64,000 nucleotides of DNA from Cinclus cinclus (lineage: Eukaryota; Chordata; Aves; Passeriformes; Cinclidae). Location of the stretch: assembly GCF_963662255.1 (NCBI RefSeq), contig NC_085049.1, positions 23,344,142 to 23,408,141 of the forward strand. The letters are read 5' to 3'. The notes under the pieces are model-generated. The model had not been told where the DNA came from and searched no databases. It saw nothing but the letters and a program-made list of their open reading frames with translations. This document shows positions 24,944 through 35,577 of this stretch, piece after piece; the stretch's first letter is position 1, and each line of letters begins with the position of its first letter. The position numbers and the translations under genes are program-made.

Positions 24944-25018
24944 CTGTCCAGTGTCGTCCATGTGAAGTTGCTCGCCTGCGCCGGGGCCCTGGCCAGTGCT
25001 GCCCTGAGTATGAGTGTG
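24944..25018 (+). CDS. VWF: VWF exon, 75 nt: C1 repeat, second part
   Basis: Residues 532 (split Pro) to 556 plus 1 nt. Encodes 'CEVARLRRGPGQCCPEYEC', matching human CEVARLRQNADQCCPEYEC, the CC-P-x-Y-x-C close of a VWC repeat. The acceptor 'ttttttccag' ends at 24943 and the donor 'gtaggt' starts at 25019. Confidence 0.96.
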
Positions 25019-25534
25019 GTAGGTTCTTGTAAACTCTTGGAATCTTCTTGGTCTGTACTTTTACCAGATATTTCTAACGTATACAGTCCCTTTTAAAAAA
25101 AAAATATTTCATTCAGTGTTGCATTTTTGATACCACTGAATGGCTGTACAATCATCCATGTGGAAAACCAAACAGGTCCTAAGGATATGAGTCTCCAATC
25201 AGTTCCAACTTTGTCCCTCTTTCTGTCATAGATGAGAAAGAAATGGAGCAATTTGTTTTTGTCTAAATGACATTGAATAATTTTTTTCTCAAGCATTTAT
25301 TTTTGCATCATCTATATTTGGCCATTAAATACAACATTAGAACCTTAATCCCCATAACCAGAACTTGAACTCTTCTCTAAGCTATTTTGAAAACAAACTC
25401 TGACCTGTTGAACTGTAATGTACTTCATATTTTAAGGCAGCAATTGAGTGTGAGTTTAATGGGGATGTGCATGTGTGTCTTTTCTTGAGGACTAAGCAGG
25501 CATTGTTTTAAGCACTCTGAATTTCTGCTTGTAG
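25019..25534 (+). other. VWF: VWF intron
   Basis: 516 bp; nothing recognised other than splice sites. The acceptor 'tctgcttgtag' ends at 25534. Confidence 0.85.
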
Positions 25535-25639
25535 TGTGTGACCTGGTTTCCTGTGATTTGCCTCCTGCCCCTGTCTGTGAGTTTGGCCTGCAGCTTGCCC
25601 TGACCAACCCTGGAGAATGCAGACCAAATTACACATGTG
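25535..25639 (+). CDS. VWF: VWF exon: C2 region, first part
   Basis: Residues 557 (split Val) to 591 plus 1 nt. Encodes '[14 protein letters not shown]' and '[13 protein letters not shown]', aligning with human CDPVSCDLPPVPHC and [16 protein letters not shown] is a sequon at the same place as human N-F-T. Donor 'gtaaga' at 25640. Confidence 0.96.
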
Positions 25640-26107
25640 GTAAGATCATTTTCCCTAGCAGGGAGTGACACTGCAGCACTGCCTTTGTGCAACACTGTCA
25701 ACTCCCTTTAGGCATTACTTTTCCCCCTCTGAAAAGTTTAATTTTGGTGCCAATAGACATGTAATGATTTCCCAGACTTGGCAGAAGTGTATTGTTGGCA
25801 CTTTGAGTGCACTTTCAAATTAAGGACAAGAGAAACACTTTACTCCTGGACATGTGTTCTCTGACCTTGATGCTTATTTTGTAAATCTTCTTGTTTGTGT
25901 ATGAGACAAGAATTTTTTTGGCAGGGCACAAACTTTTCTGAGTTCCTGAACCAGAGCATTTTATATCAGCATTACTCCTCAGGCTTTAAGCAGGTTTATA
26001 ACAGTTGAAGGTGGTGATTAATGCCTTGCTGCCAGAGAACTGTCCTGTTCACTGGCAGCACTCTGAAAATCCATGAGCTTGACACGGTGCCCACCTTTTC
26101 CTGCCAG
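25640..26107 (+). other. VWF: VWF intron
   Basis: 468 bp; nothing recognised. Acceptor 'ttttcctgccag' ends at 26107. Confidence 0.85.
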
Positions 26108-26313
26108 CCTGCAACAGGGAAATGTGCAGCTCCATCCCAAGACTCTCCTGCCCGTCGCACCGGACGCTCACCATTGTCAAGACTGAGTGCTGTGATAAAT
26201 ATGAGTGTGCCTGCAGCTGTAGGAACTCCACAGTGAGCTGCCCTCTGGGCTATCTCTCCCAGTCTCTGACCAATGACTGTGGTTGTGTATCCACCACCTG
26301 CATTCCAGACCGG
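26108..26313 (+). CDS. VWF: VWF exon: C2 end and C2-C3 linker
   Basis: Residues 592 (split Ala) to 660. Encodes '[19 protein letters not shown]' then '[15 protein letters not shown]' and 'TTCIPDR', aligning with human [34 protein letters not shown] and TTCLPDK. The N-S-T sequon is conserved. Donor 'gtaagg' at 26314; phase 0 out. Confidence 0.97.
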
Positions 26314-27572
26314 GTAAGGGAAGTGAAATGTCTTTTCCATGGATGACAGTGTCTTTTCCACATGGAGCAGCAGCAGGCAGCCAGATAGATATGAATAAAT
26401 CCCCAATGAGACTGCTGGAAAGTGATGCCAGGGCATTTTTAATTGACAAGTGCTCGAAAGAAACACTATTACTTTATAATGTTGCTTCTTTTATTACAGT
26501 AATTTATTTTGACACAACCAGTCTATTTTTTTGTAACTTTGAGATAAAATTAAAAATATTTAAAACTTAAAGGTCACTCAAACATCATGAATTTCAGACG
26601 TGATTTTTTTTTTCAGGTAACAGTTATACATACTTTGGGACCACTACTGTTACTATATATTCTTCCAATTCCATACTAAATTTATTGACATATTTGGTAC
26701 ACCTTAGACCTAAAATTCCTTGTGCTCATTGATTACCTTTGTCTCTGCCTGAGAAGGTGGTGTGTCTTTTAAGAGCTATATTGCCACTTTTAAGTTTTTG
26801 CCAAATTGTGCCTCTGCTAAAGCTTCACTAGGGTATATTTTTCTTTTTTTGCCAACCTTTTATTAAATTATATTTTTTTAACCTTTAAGATAAAGTTGCC
26901 TAGAGGAAAGGTTGCAGGGCAATGTAACTTCTCCATTAAACCTGAACACAGGGTTACATTGTCTTGCTGCTCAGAACAGCTACCTTTTATTGTCCATTTC
27001 TAAGTAGTTCATGACCTTGCATAATTAATTTTATGTCTTTGGGACTTACTTGCTCTAGCTATAAAAATAAATTATGTTCTCTCTTTAATACTGAGCTGTA
27101 AATTTAAAAGTAGAAAGTTCAATATAAGAGATGGCTCTGCTCTTTAGGGGTAGGTATGGTGGCCTGAGGATGAAAGCTTTTAGCTCCAAGTAGTGTATCT
27201 TCAGATCTGATGATTTAGCTGGAAGAAGTTTGTTTTTGTCTTCAAGTCTCCTTCTAGAGGACTTATCATTTATTATCCTAAAATATTGTTACATTATACT
27301 TACAGGGAAACTGAGACCCTGGGCATCTCCACCAATTGCAGATAAAATTCTCCAATATATTTTGTATAAAACAGTAGCTTTGTTTGTGCTTTTTTTTCCT
27401 TTCCTCAACAGACTGACTACAATTTTAAGACCTGTTGCATTTCTAAGGCATTCAAAATATTCCACAGAATTTATGGTTGGTTTCACACCTTAAAATGCAG
27501 CCTTTTGGAACCAGCAGTGTGCCCTGACAGCAGCAGAGTGCTCTTTTATGTATTAATTATTGCATTTAATAG
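26314..27572 (+). other. VWF: VWF intron
   Basis: 1259 bp, A/T-rich, with no recognised repeat. The acceptor '...catttaatag' ending at 27572 has a weak pyrimidine tract, but homology begins exactly after it. Confidence 0.85.
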
Positions 27573-27722
27573 GTGTGTGTGCACAACAACATAGTCTATC
27601 CTGTTGGGACAACCTGGGAAGATGGATGCAGGGAATGCTCTTGCACTGGTGTGAGGGATGATGTTACAGGACTTCAGATGATGGAGTGTCATGACAAAGA
27701 ATGTGACACGTCCTGCTCTCGG
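27573..27722 (+). CDS. VWF: VWF exon: C3 repeat, first part
   Basis: Residues 661-710, exactly 50 codons as the human protein predicts. Starts 'VCVHNNIVYPVGTTWEDGC', matching human VCVHRSTIYPVGQFWEEGC, then 'CSCTG' and 'ECDTSCSR', matching human PCEDSCRS. A VWC subdomain 1. Donor 'gtgagt' at 27723. Confidence 0.97.
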
Positions 27723-28304
27723 GTGAGTAACACTTAAACCAGTGCAATAACAAGCAGAGCCCTTGTGGGGACCTGCAATGATCCCTTTTAAGCCTCCTTG
27801 TTTAGAGAGTAACCAGAGAAAATTAGAAAAATAAGTGTTGTAGTAATGGATTATCTTGGGAGCAGAATCTGAGAGCATGAGTCTGAGCATTATTGACTTT
27901 ATTTTAGAGTTATTTTTTTAGGATTGCATCCTGCTGCCAAGAAAATCGGTGACAAATTTATTTTACATTTTGATAGAAGAAAAACTGCGTCCTGAAGTGT
28001 CTTTCATTTACACTACTTGCACACTAAGTGTTCATGATGGCCCAAGTTCAATTGCAGATGTCTGTTCTAGCTCAAATTCACTTTTTGAAGTTCCCATTTC
28101 AGTTCTGTCTGTTGCTCAGCTCTGCCTATTGTTGCAGTAATAACACCTCATGCTGGGACCTTTATTGTGCTCAGATATCTGCTGCATCCTGTAAAACCCT
28201 GTGGTTTACTTTTGGAAGCCTGCAAAGGAAGTATGAGCCACTTTGTTGTGTTGATTTAGATGGTCAAACAGGAATAGACAGCTAATTGGTACAAAGAGTT
28301 GGTA

Positions 28305-28500
28305 GAGAAATGTGATTTAAGCCAGATATTAGGAAAATATTCTTCTCCTGGAGGGTGGTTGGGCATTGGAACAGCTCTCCAAGAAATGGTCACGGCTCAA
28401 AGCCTGACAGAGCTCAAGAAGTGTATTGGGACATGGAGGGATTGTTGGGGTGTCCTGTGCAGGGCCAGGAGCTGGACTAAGGGATCCTTGTGGATCTTAA
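28305..28500 (+). repeat. CR1 LINE fragment, second subfamily
   Basis: Diverged: 'agccagatattaggaaaata', 'ggagggtggttgggcattgg', 'aatggtcacggctcaaagcc', 'gtgcagggccaggagctgga'. Same type as the copy at 22835. Confidence 0.8.
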
Positions 28501-30104
28501 ATACTGCATTATTCTCCAGGACCAACCAAGAAACACCCCAATCCATCAGGAAAAAAACAAAAAAGCAATTGCAGAGTTTGCTGAGAAAGTCTGAGGATGT
28601 CAAATCCAGTAAAAACCTTGAGAGTAGGTGTGGCAGTTTTTTTACCTGTTGCAAGAGAACCCCTTCAGGTTCCATATGTAGAAAACTCTTGTCTCCATTA
28701 TGGCAATTTTAATGAAATATTAGGTCTAAAGTATCTGGCTGTGTTTCAGCTCATAACAATAATTTATCAATAATTTGTTATTCTAATAAAATCTCATTAA
28801 TGCAGAGCTACAGTTCTTGACATTCCAGAATAAAAATAATAAAAAAAAAGGATAAAAATGCATTAAAAGACTTGGTGGAAAGGATGCCAGTTCTTTATGG
28901 GAATTTGTCTTCTCTTCATCTCCTTTAATGGTTATCAAGGCTGTACAACCAAAACTGTAACTGTTAGACTACCTGGATAGCTCAGATTTTTTTTTCCTTT
29001 GCTTACTCATGATTTGGTGGATATAGATATCAAGAATATCAGCAGGGCTGTCATCCAGTTTGAATTGACCTTAAACTTATTTTTTAGTTCTGAGTAGATG
29101 GCATTAAAAGTTTTATTGATATCAAACAGATTCTTTAAAAATGAAACATTACTAGGATGGCATTTAGACTCTGCTGCTGCTGGCTATTAATTTCATTGCC
29201 AGGTGTTAAAGTTGTGCAATATCATTTTTGACAGTGTCATCTGACTTCTGTGAAAACAGCTTGGAGGTTTTTTTATCTTGCTACACAAAAAAAAGAAAAA
29301 AAAACCCTGAAAACCCCATAACATGTACTAGCTCTTGGGTTTTTACTTCTCTTGAGCTTGCCACGCAGAAAGTTTCACTTGATGCTTCAGATACTTCAGA
29401 CATGTATTTAGCAGATAAAAGTAATACCAAATGCTCAACAGCACAACTTTTCTCACAAAGCTGGGTCAAGGTCTGGCATCACATTTTAGGACATATGAAA
29501 TAAAATTCCATATCAAACTCCATTGATTATTGAGGTATGCTGATGTGCAAATCGGGGACAGTTCATGATGGGTAAGAGCAGTTGGGAATCCCTCAGTAAT
29601 TTAGTTTGACCAAAATTGAATTATGCTTATTTTTACAGGCATTTTTCACATGAACAATATTATGTGACAGATCACCTTTCCTTCAACTCTGTACTGAGAT
29701 CAGAATTATGTTTTGCCCCTTAGAGACTGTCTTGCTATTACATATAGAATATTTTATTTCTATTTAGAGTAAAGATTTTTGCTTTCTTGCACTTAGATAT
29801 TTCACTGTTTCAGTATTTGGTTGCTTGCTTTAGGAGATTAATATGTATTGAAAGTGAGAGTTGGGATTCTTATTGTTTCTGTGGGTTGGGTTTTTTTTAA
29901 CCTATTTTGCTGGATTTATAAAATTTTTCTTTAGTAACAGAATGCCTACTGTTTAATTTTAATGCTGCTTATTTAGTTTTCCATAATTAAGTGTTAGACT
30001 TTAAGACACATGATCTCTAGTGTTGCATAGTAGTTTCATTTTGTTATCTTAATTTGTAGAATTTTTTTTCAAATGCCTTTTGCAGGTGAACTGTTGGCTT
30101 AAAC

Positions 30105-30182
30105 TGTGTTGGACGTGGCAGTGCTGGGTTAATGGTGCAACTTAGTCTTAATGGGTTTTTTAAACCAATATGATTCTATGAA
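30105..30182 (+). repeat. Probable CR1 3'-end relic
   Basis: 'ggacgtggcagtgctgggtt' followed by a decayed tail ending 'aaaccaatatgattctatg'. It fits an old CR1 terminus in which 'aggtcttttccaacctaaat' has mutated. Confidence 0.6.
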
Positions 30183-30390
30183 AAAATGAAATGATCAGTC
30201 AAAACTGGTCCCTGGATTATATGTCTGAGCAACCTGCATCCTCCCTCTGTTTAAACACAGATGTCTGAGTGTGCACAGACTGAATCCTACCCTTGAATTT
30301 TCTGTAATGGGAAGGGCAGTTGTGAGTGCTGATTAACCTCCTAGATGCCACAAGAGCAACTTTTACCTTTAATTTCCCTTTGTAAAATAC

Positions 30391-30393
<3 letters not shown>

Positions 30394-30446
<53 letters not shown>
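30394..30446. repeat. (TA)n microsatellite
   Basis: 53 nt of uninterrupted alternating T and A, about 175 bp before the next VWF exon. Confidence 0.97.
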
Positions 30447-30448
<2 letters not shown>

Positions 30449-30620
30449 CTTAATTAATAAAAAATTCCTTATTATTATATCAGTCCTTTTTCAAATTCAC
30501 CTTTTTATGAAAGGTTGCTAACATAAAACATCAATCCTAAAAGAAGATGCTGGGATTGATATTCTTGTTTGCCTCCTCTTCCTGGATAAGTAAGTCCTTT
30601 TCTTTCCTTCCCTCCTCCAG

Positions 30621-30731
30621 GGCTATAAGTATATTGTGCCAACAGGGGAGTGCTGTGGGAGATGTCAGAAAACTGCCTGTGAGGAGCTGCACTTTTGGCC
30701 TCGGGGTGATGAAGATCCTCCTTTGCATGAG
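30621..30731 (+). CDS. VWF: VWF exon: C3 end and C4 start, with RGD motif
   Basis: Residues 711-747, 37 codons, equal to the human segment. Encodes 'YIVPTGECCGRC', the CC-x-x-C close of C3 (human YVLHEGECCGRC), then 'WPRGDEDPPLHE'. R-G-D (codons at 30702-30710, residues 738-740) is at the same place as the human RGDS that binds integrin alphaIIb-beta3 and alphaV-beta3. The residues around it are not conserved, which makes the retained RGD more notable. Donor 'gtgagg' at 30732. Confidence 0.97.
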
Positions 30732-32048
30732 GTGAGGCATCAGTAGGATGCACACTTTCCCTCCTAGCAAAAGCCCCCTGGAATTATTTTGAGTTCCATG
30801 ATAGGAGATGAAGATGATACCAGCTTTTTCTTCTACACATCAAGCAGCACTGAGAGACAGTGTCCTGTGACCTGCCCAGTCAGTTCCCACGTGTGAATCC
30901 TCCCCACCCTTTTCTGGGTCAGATATTTTGTGTACAATTACTAATTTCAGCCATGGTAGCTTGAAAGAATGTTCACTGGGTATAATGCCTTCCTGGCTGT
31001 CAGCTATTTGTTTAAATTATCCCAGCTAATTTGTATTGCAATCTGTTTCTATTAAAAAAACAAACAAAAAAACCCACCCCGTGTTAAAGTGCCATTTTGC
31101 AACCTGCCTTTTTCCTGGTTTTAATAAAGGGATTTCTTAATATGGATCACTATTCTTTTCTGCTTCATCAAACAAGCCTTCAGAAGGCCTATTTTTGTGT
31201 CCCACTGTCTCTCATTGATTTTTTTTTTTCTCCTAACACATTAATAGTGTCCTAACACATTAATAATACTCTGCAGTCTCTTCCTTGCTATGTCCTCTTA
31301 TAACTCTTCTGTCATTAGTGAAGAATTAAGCATTTAACCCACTAGAAGAATGTAGAAAATGTTTCCTCACTTTTTGAGCAAAGATGTTTGAATTGACTGC
31401 AGCTGAGGATCTGATCTCCAGTTTTGCTGTTCTTGAAGTGTATCAGAGTGGTATCAGTGAAGAAAGAAAACTGCAAAGCAGTGAGCGGCTCCTCCCAACA
31501 CTGAACTGTGGCTGCATCTTCCTCCTGGCCTCTGTTGATATCTGTTCCCATAAATAGCACTTAAAGTTCCCACTTTGTCTGGCCAGTGGGTGATGAGAGT
31601 AAGAGAATTGTCAACAGGATCTTGTCTTTTCTACATTTGCAAGTGTTTCAGGTCTAGAGCCTATTGCTAAAGCCTCCTTTGGGCTTAGCAGAGCTGATTT
31701 GCAGCAGGTTGCAGAATAAAGAGGGGCTGCTTAGCTGCAGTGCAGTGCAGCCAGTTACCAGGGAATAAATGAAGATTTAACTCCAGTTAGGAGTGCTTTT
31801 CCTTCTTCACATGCTATTTGACCTGTCCATTTTGAAGGATACTCCTGTAATTCTTATTGTCTACAAACTCACCATGCTGTATAAATAGATTGTCATAGTA
31901 AGGGTTTATGGAGAACTATTGAGTGACACTGTTCCTGATGAAGTAAATGTGCTTTGGGAAAGCCAGCATCTGGCTGGGGTGGTCTTCCCTCTATCCAGGG
32001 GCACAAATACTGCTGCTTGTGTTTCATCCTCTCACAACTTCCCCTCAG
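30732..32048 (+). other. VWF: VWF intron
   Basis: 1317 bp. Holds a 19-bp near-tandem duplication 'tcctaacacattaata...' at 31231-31265 just after a poly-T run. Acceptor 'acttcccctcag' ends at 32048. Confidence 0.85.
31231..31265. repeat. Short tandem duplication (19-bp period)
   Basis: 'tcctaacacattaata' occurs at 31231 and again at 31250, the second copy diverging after 16 bp. Confidence 0.85.
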
Positions 32049-32232
32049 ATTGGCACAGAGTGGCGATCTCCCTGGAACCGCTGCATTGTCAACGAGTGTG
32101 TCCAGGTGAACAATGAGGTTTTTGTGCAGCAAAAGAATGTTTCCTGCTCCCAAATGGATGTGCCTGACTGTCCAGAGGGAACTGAGCTGCGCTGTGACCA
32201 AGTGATAGACTGCTGTCCTTCCTGCAGATGTG
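32049..32232 (+). CDS. VWF: VWF exon: C4 repeat
   Basis: Residues 748-808 plus 1 nt. Encodes 'IGTEWRSPWNRCIVNECVQV', 'VFVQQKNVSCSQMDVPDCP' and 'CCPSCRC', aligning with human [39 protein letters not shown] and CCPSCRC. The N-V-S sequon is conserved. Donor 'gtaagg' at 32233. Confidence 0.97.
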
Positions 32233-33232
32233 GTAAGGTTTGGGGGATGACAAATAGGATCATTCCAGCGTGAATTGTTTTGTGGGGTTATTTTCTGTTT
32301 CTTGCACCAATTTTAAAAGCGTGTGTTTTGGAAGCATAGCCCCACTTTTAAGGGCTCCTGTGTAATTCAGACACTGAGTACAGAAGCACCTAATGCTGCA
32401 TCTGAAGCCTTGTGGTCAAAAGGGGAGGGAAGGATTCTGCCTTCCATTGCCTGAAGGGAGCCCACAGGAAAGATGGAGAGAGGTTCTTGACAAGGGCCTG
32501 GAGTGACAGGACAAGGGGGAATGGCTTCACACTGACAGGGAGCAGGGTTAGATTGGATATTGGGAAGAAATTCTCACCTGTGAGGGTGGTGAGGCCCTGG
32601 CACACGTTGGCCAGACCAGCTGTGGTTGCCCCATCCCTGGAAGTGTTCCAGGCCAGGTGGGATGGGGCTCTGAGCAATCTGGGATAGTGTCCCTGCCCAT
32701 GGCAGGGGGTTGGAACAAGATCATCTTTAAGGTCCCTTCCAAACCATTTTATGATTCTATGATTCCTAACATAGTCTTGGCTCAAAAGTCTAAATCAAAA
32801 CATTTGGGTAATTGGCCTCAGTCTGGGAAGACTCTCAGTGATGTTTACTTGGTAAGTGTGTGCAATCACAGGGTGAAGAGGGAGCAGTGGGAAGAGGAGA
32901 GGTTATATGCTTTCTAATTTGCAGAAAACCTGAGTTCATCTGAGAGTGTGAAGCTTGAACTGGAGGTGAAAGTTTATGTTCTGCCATGTACTTGTTAAAA
33001 ATAGCTCAGCCAGAGATTTTTATGCAGCATCAAGTATAGCTCTGACAAATTGATGCCTTTCAAGGTGTAATGTAAGGGAGCTCAGTTATGCCTCTTTACA
33101 GTGAAACTGTGCACAAATTTCTTCAAGCTGGAACTGTACTGAGTAAAAAAAAAAACCATAGCTGTGGTTGATTAAATCTTGGAATTGTCATTATAATGGT
33201 AATGCTGAATGGAATACTTTGTTCTTTTTCAG
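32233..33232 (+). other. VWF: VWF intron with a CR1 copy
   Basis: 1000 bp; about a third is a forward CR1 (32435-32765). Acceptor 'ttctttttcag' ends at 33232. Confidence 0.9.
32435..32765 (+). repeat. CR1 LINE 3' fragment
   Basis: 'ccattgcctgaagggagccc', 'gacaagggcctggagtgac', 'gattggatattgggaagaaa', 'catctttaaggtccc' and a tail 'attttatgattctatgattc'. Only light divergence from the copies at 20960 and 56595. Confidence 0.93.
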
Positions 33233-33273
33233 CACCCCTGAATGGTTGTCCTTTGAATGGCACTGTTATTGGG
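33233..33273 (+). CDS. VWF: VWF exon, 41 nt: start of C5
   Basis: Residues 809 (split Ala) to 822. Encodes 'PLNGCPLNGTVIG', matching human ACMLNGTVIG with the N-G-T sequon conserved. Flanked by 'ttttcag' and 'gtaaga'. Found from phase and homology; far too short to be called as an ORF. Confidence 0.94.
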
Positions 33274-34556
33274 GTAAGACACAACTTTCTTTGACTTGTT
33301 GAGATGGCAAGCTATATTTAAATATATGAATGAGCTTTTGAAAGACACACACATGTAAAAATATACACACACAGAACTCAGGGCAGCTTTTTTTTCCAGA
33401 TAGACCCTCCAAGTGAGACCTTGGAGTAAAAGCAGTGCCAGAGGGCTCAGCACGTCTATGTCCAGCTCCTGACTCTGCCAGGGTCTTTCTCTATGACAGT
33501 GAGCATCTCTGCAATGTTTCCTTCTGTTGAAAGATGCTTGAAAAGAGTGCTTAGAAACTGTGGTAATCTGTATTTTGTAATGATTTGCAGACTACCAAGC
33601 ACACAGGAAACTCTCTGCGAGGGTTAATCTCCCAAGTGATCCTTGCCCACTTTGGGAAAGCAAAACCTTCCAATATTCTGCTTAGAGGATAAGGCAGATT
33701 AAAGCAAGGATGGAGACTTCCTCCACCTGTGTGGAAGGAGAGGTATCCCTCCTTGGCTATTAGCAGGAACAGGAAAGCTGAGCTTCCTCCCTGTTTGACC
33801 TCTTTTCCCTTTCAAGATCCCTGCTGATATGCCCTGTGAGGAAATTTTTTCTCAACTGCATATTTAATGGATAGATTAAGACATGTTTAACCCAGCCCAT
33901 GACAGTGGGAATGATGGGAGTTAAGCATCTGATCTCATTTATGCCAAATTTATCTTTGGAGAGCTCTGTCAATTGTCCATTGTTTCCCTAAATCCATATT
34001 CTGGCAGCACCTCTGGTGTCAAAGAGTTCTAAATATTCTCACCATCCCCCAGGGAAACAGGTTCTCTTTAGTCATTTAACCTAGCTTTAACCTGCTCATT
34101 CATGCTTTGTCAACATGTGTCTTCCTTTTTCATTTATTTAAAAGCGAATTTACTCAAATCTCTTTATATTTTAGTGGTTTGTCAGAGAGAACCTTTCTCC
34201 ATCTATTTCTTGTGGTTTGGATTGTTTTTTTTGGTAGTCCAAAGACATAAATTTATCAGTTTTTTTAGAGCTAAAGCCATGTCATCAAACATCCATCATT
34301 CTGTGTAGAGATGACTTTCCTGTAGAATTAAATCCAAGGGAAAACTCTTGTTTATCTTGTTAGAAAATAAAATCTTTTTTGTCAGAACACTGGTTTAAAA
34401 GTGATAAATTCTGAAATAATCTTTCTCTTTGATTCCTCTACTTGTTTCTTCTATTATATGTTGTCAGAACTAGTTGGCATCCTATAAAGACAATATTTGT
34501 GGGGAATGTCAAGCAGGACAATAATTAGCAGCTCTTGCCACCTTCTCTTATATGAA

Positions 34557-34643
34557 ATTATATATTCCAGAAATATATACACATAATTATATATTAATTA
34601 TATATATACATTATATACATGCATATATAATATATATATATAA
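34557..34643. repeat. AT-rich low-complexity / imperfect (TA)n
   Basis: Imperfect TA and 'ataat' units with a few C and G interruptions ('tacacataat', 'acatgcata'). Confidence 0.85.
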
Positions 34644-35543
34644 TTTCTGTATTGCAAGCCAAAGCTCATTCCAGTTGTGTGATGCTCTGCCATGACCAAT
34701 TAATTTTTTCCTTCTCCAACGAAATGTTCACCTGGTCTGTCAAGTAAAGTACTTTTTCTCTCTTCAAGCATTGCTAAATACTTAACAATTATTTAAAATA
34801 AGCAAATTTTGAAACAAAATGTCACATTGAAGGCAAAATGAGAAGTGTCTGTGTTTTGTAAACTTCAAAATAAAATGTTTCAGCTTCTGCAATATTGAAA
34901 AAAAATTCCTAAAATTTCTTGAACTAACTTAATTTAATGACTTGCCATAAATTAATTAGCTGTATGTCTGAAATATTTTGAGCACTTGGCATCACTGCAG
35001 CTTTGTCTTGTACCATTGTCTGCTTCAGTGACTGGTTGCAGAGTCCTGGTCAGGAAGGAAGATGTGGTGTCCACAGAAGTTTATACTTCCTGGATTTCAA
35101 ACCCTTTATGTTGGGTCCTTTAAGAATAGGCTTCAAGTTTCATTTTATATCAAGGGAAAACTTTTCTACATTAACTCCTTTCCTGAATAATTCCAAGTTT
35201 TGAGTCTTTTACTGCATTTCTGGTAATTGACTGTGTTCTTAATCCCTTTGCATTTTTGTCATGTATCTGGTTACCAATATTATATTCCAGTAATTTGGTG
35301 TATTGCATCCACTCTGCTGCTCTTAACAATGCTGTGCGTTTTAACTGCAGCTTCCATCAGCTGGCTGTATTTACCAAAAGGATTATCTGTGTATCTCATC
35401 TGTTTTCTCAGGCTTTACTGAGTGGTATTTTTGAAGGTGATCTGAGCAGATTTGAGCTTTATGCAGGTTATTTTGGTGGCACTGGGTTAGCAGGTGTTGA
35501 CATTTAATTCCAAGCTAGCCAAGAAAGCATGTGATGGGGGTGT

Positions 35544-35577
35544 TATATAAAGGGAAAAAATCTTTTCCCTTTATATA
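35544..35577. repeat. Perfect 15-bp inverted repeat with a 4-nt loop
   Basis: Left arm 'tatataaagggaaaa' (35544-35558), loop 'aatc', right arm 'ttttccctttatata' (35563-35577). All 15 positions pair. No matching flanking repeat family or target duplication noticed. Confidence 0.95.

Larger units (their letters stand above)
27723..30620 (+). other. VWF: VWF intron with CR1 fragments and a TA tract
   Basis: 2898 bp. Contains a CR1 near 28305-28500, a CR1 3' relic near 30105-30182 and a (TA)n tract at 30394-30446. Acceptor 'ttccctcctccag' ends at 30620. Confidence 0.88.

Noticed and set aside
25996..26466. 156-codon minus-strand ORF
   Set aside because: Opposite the VWF C2 exon and flanks; the plus strand is clearly coding.
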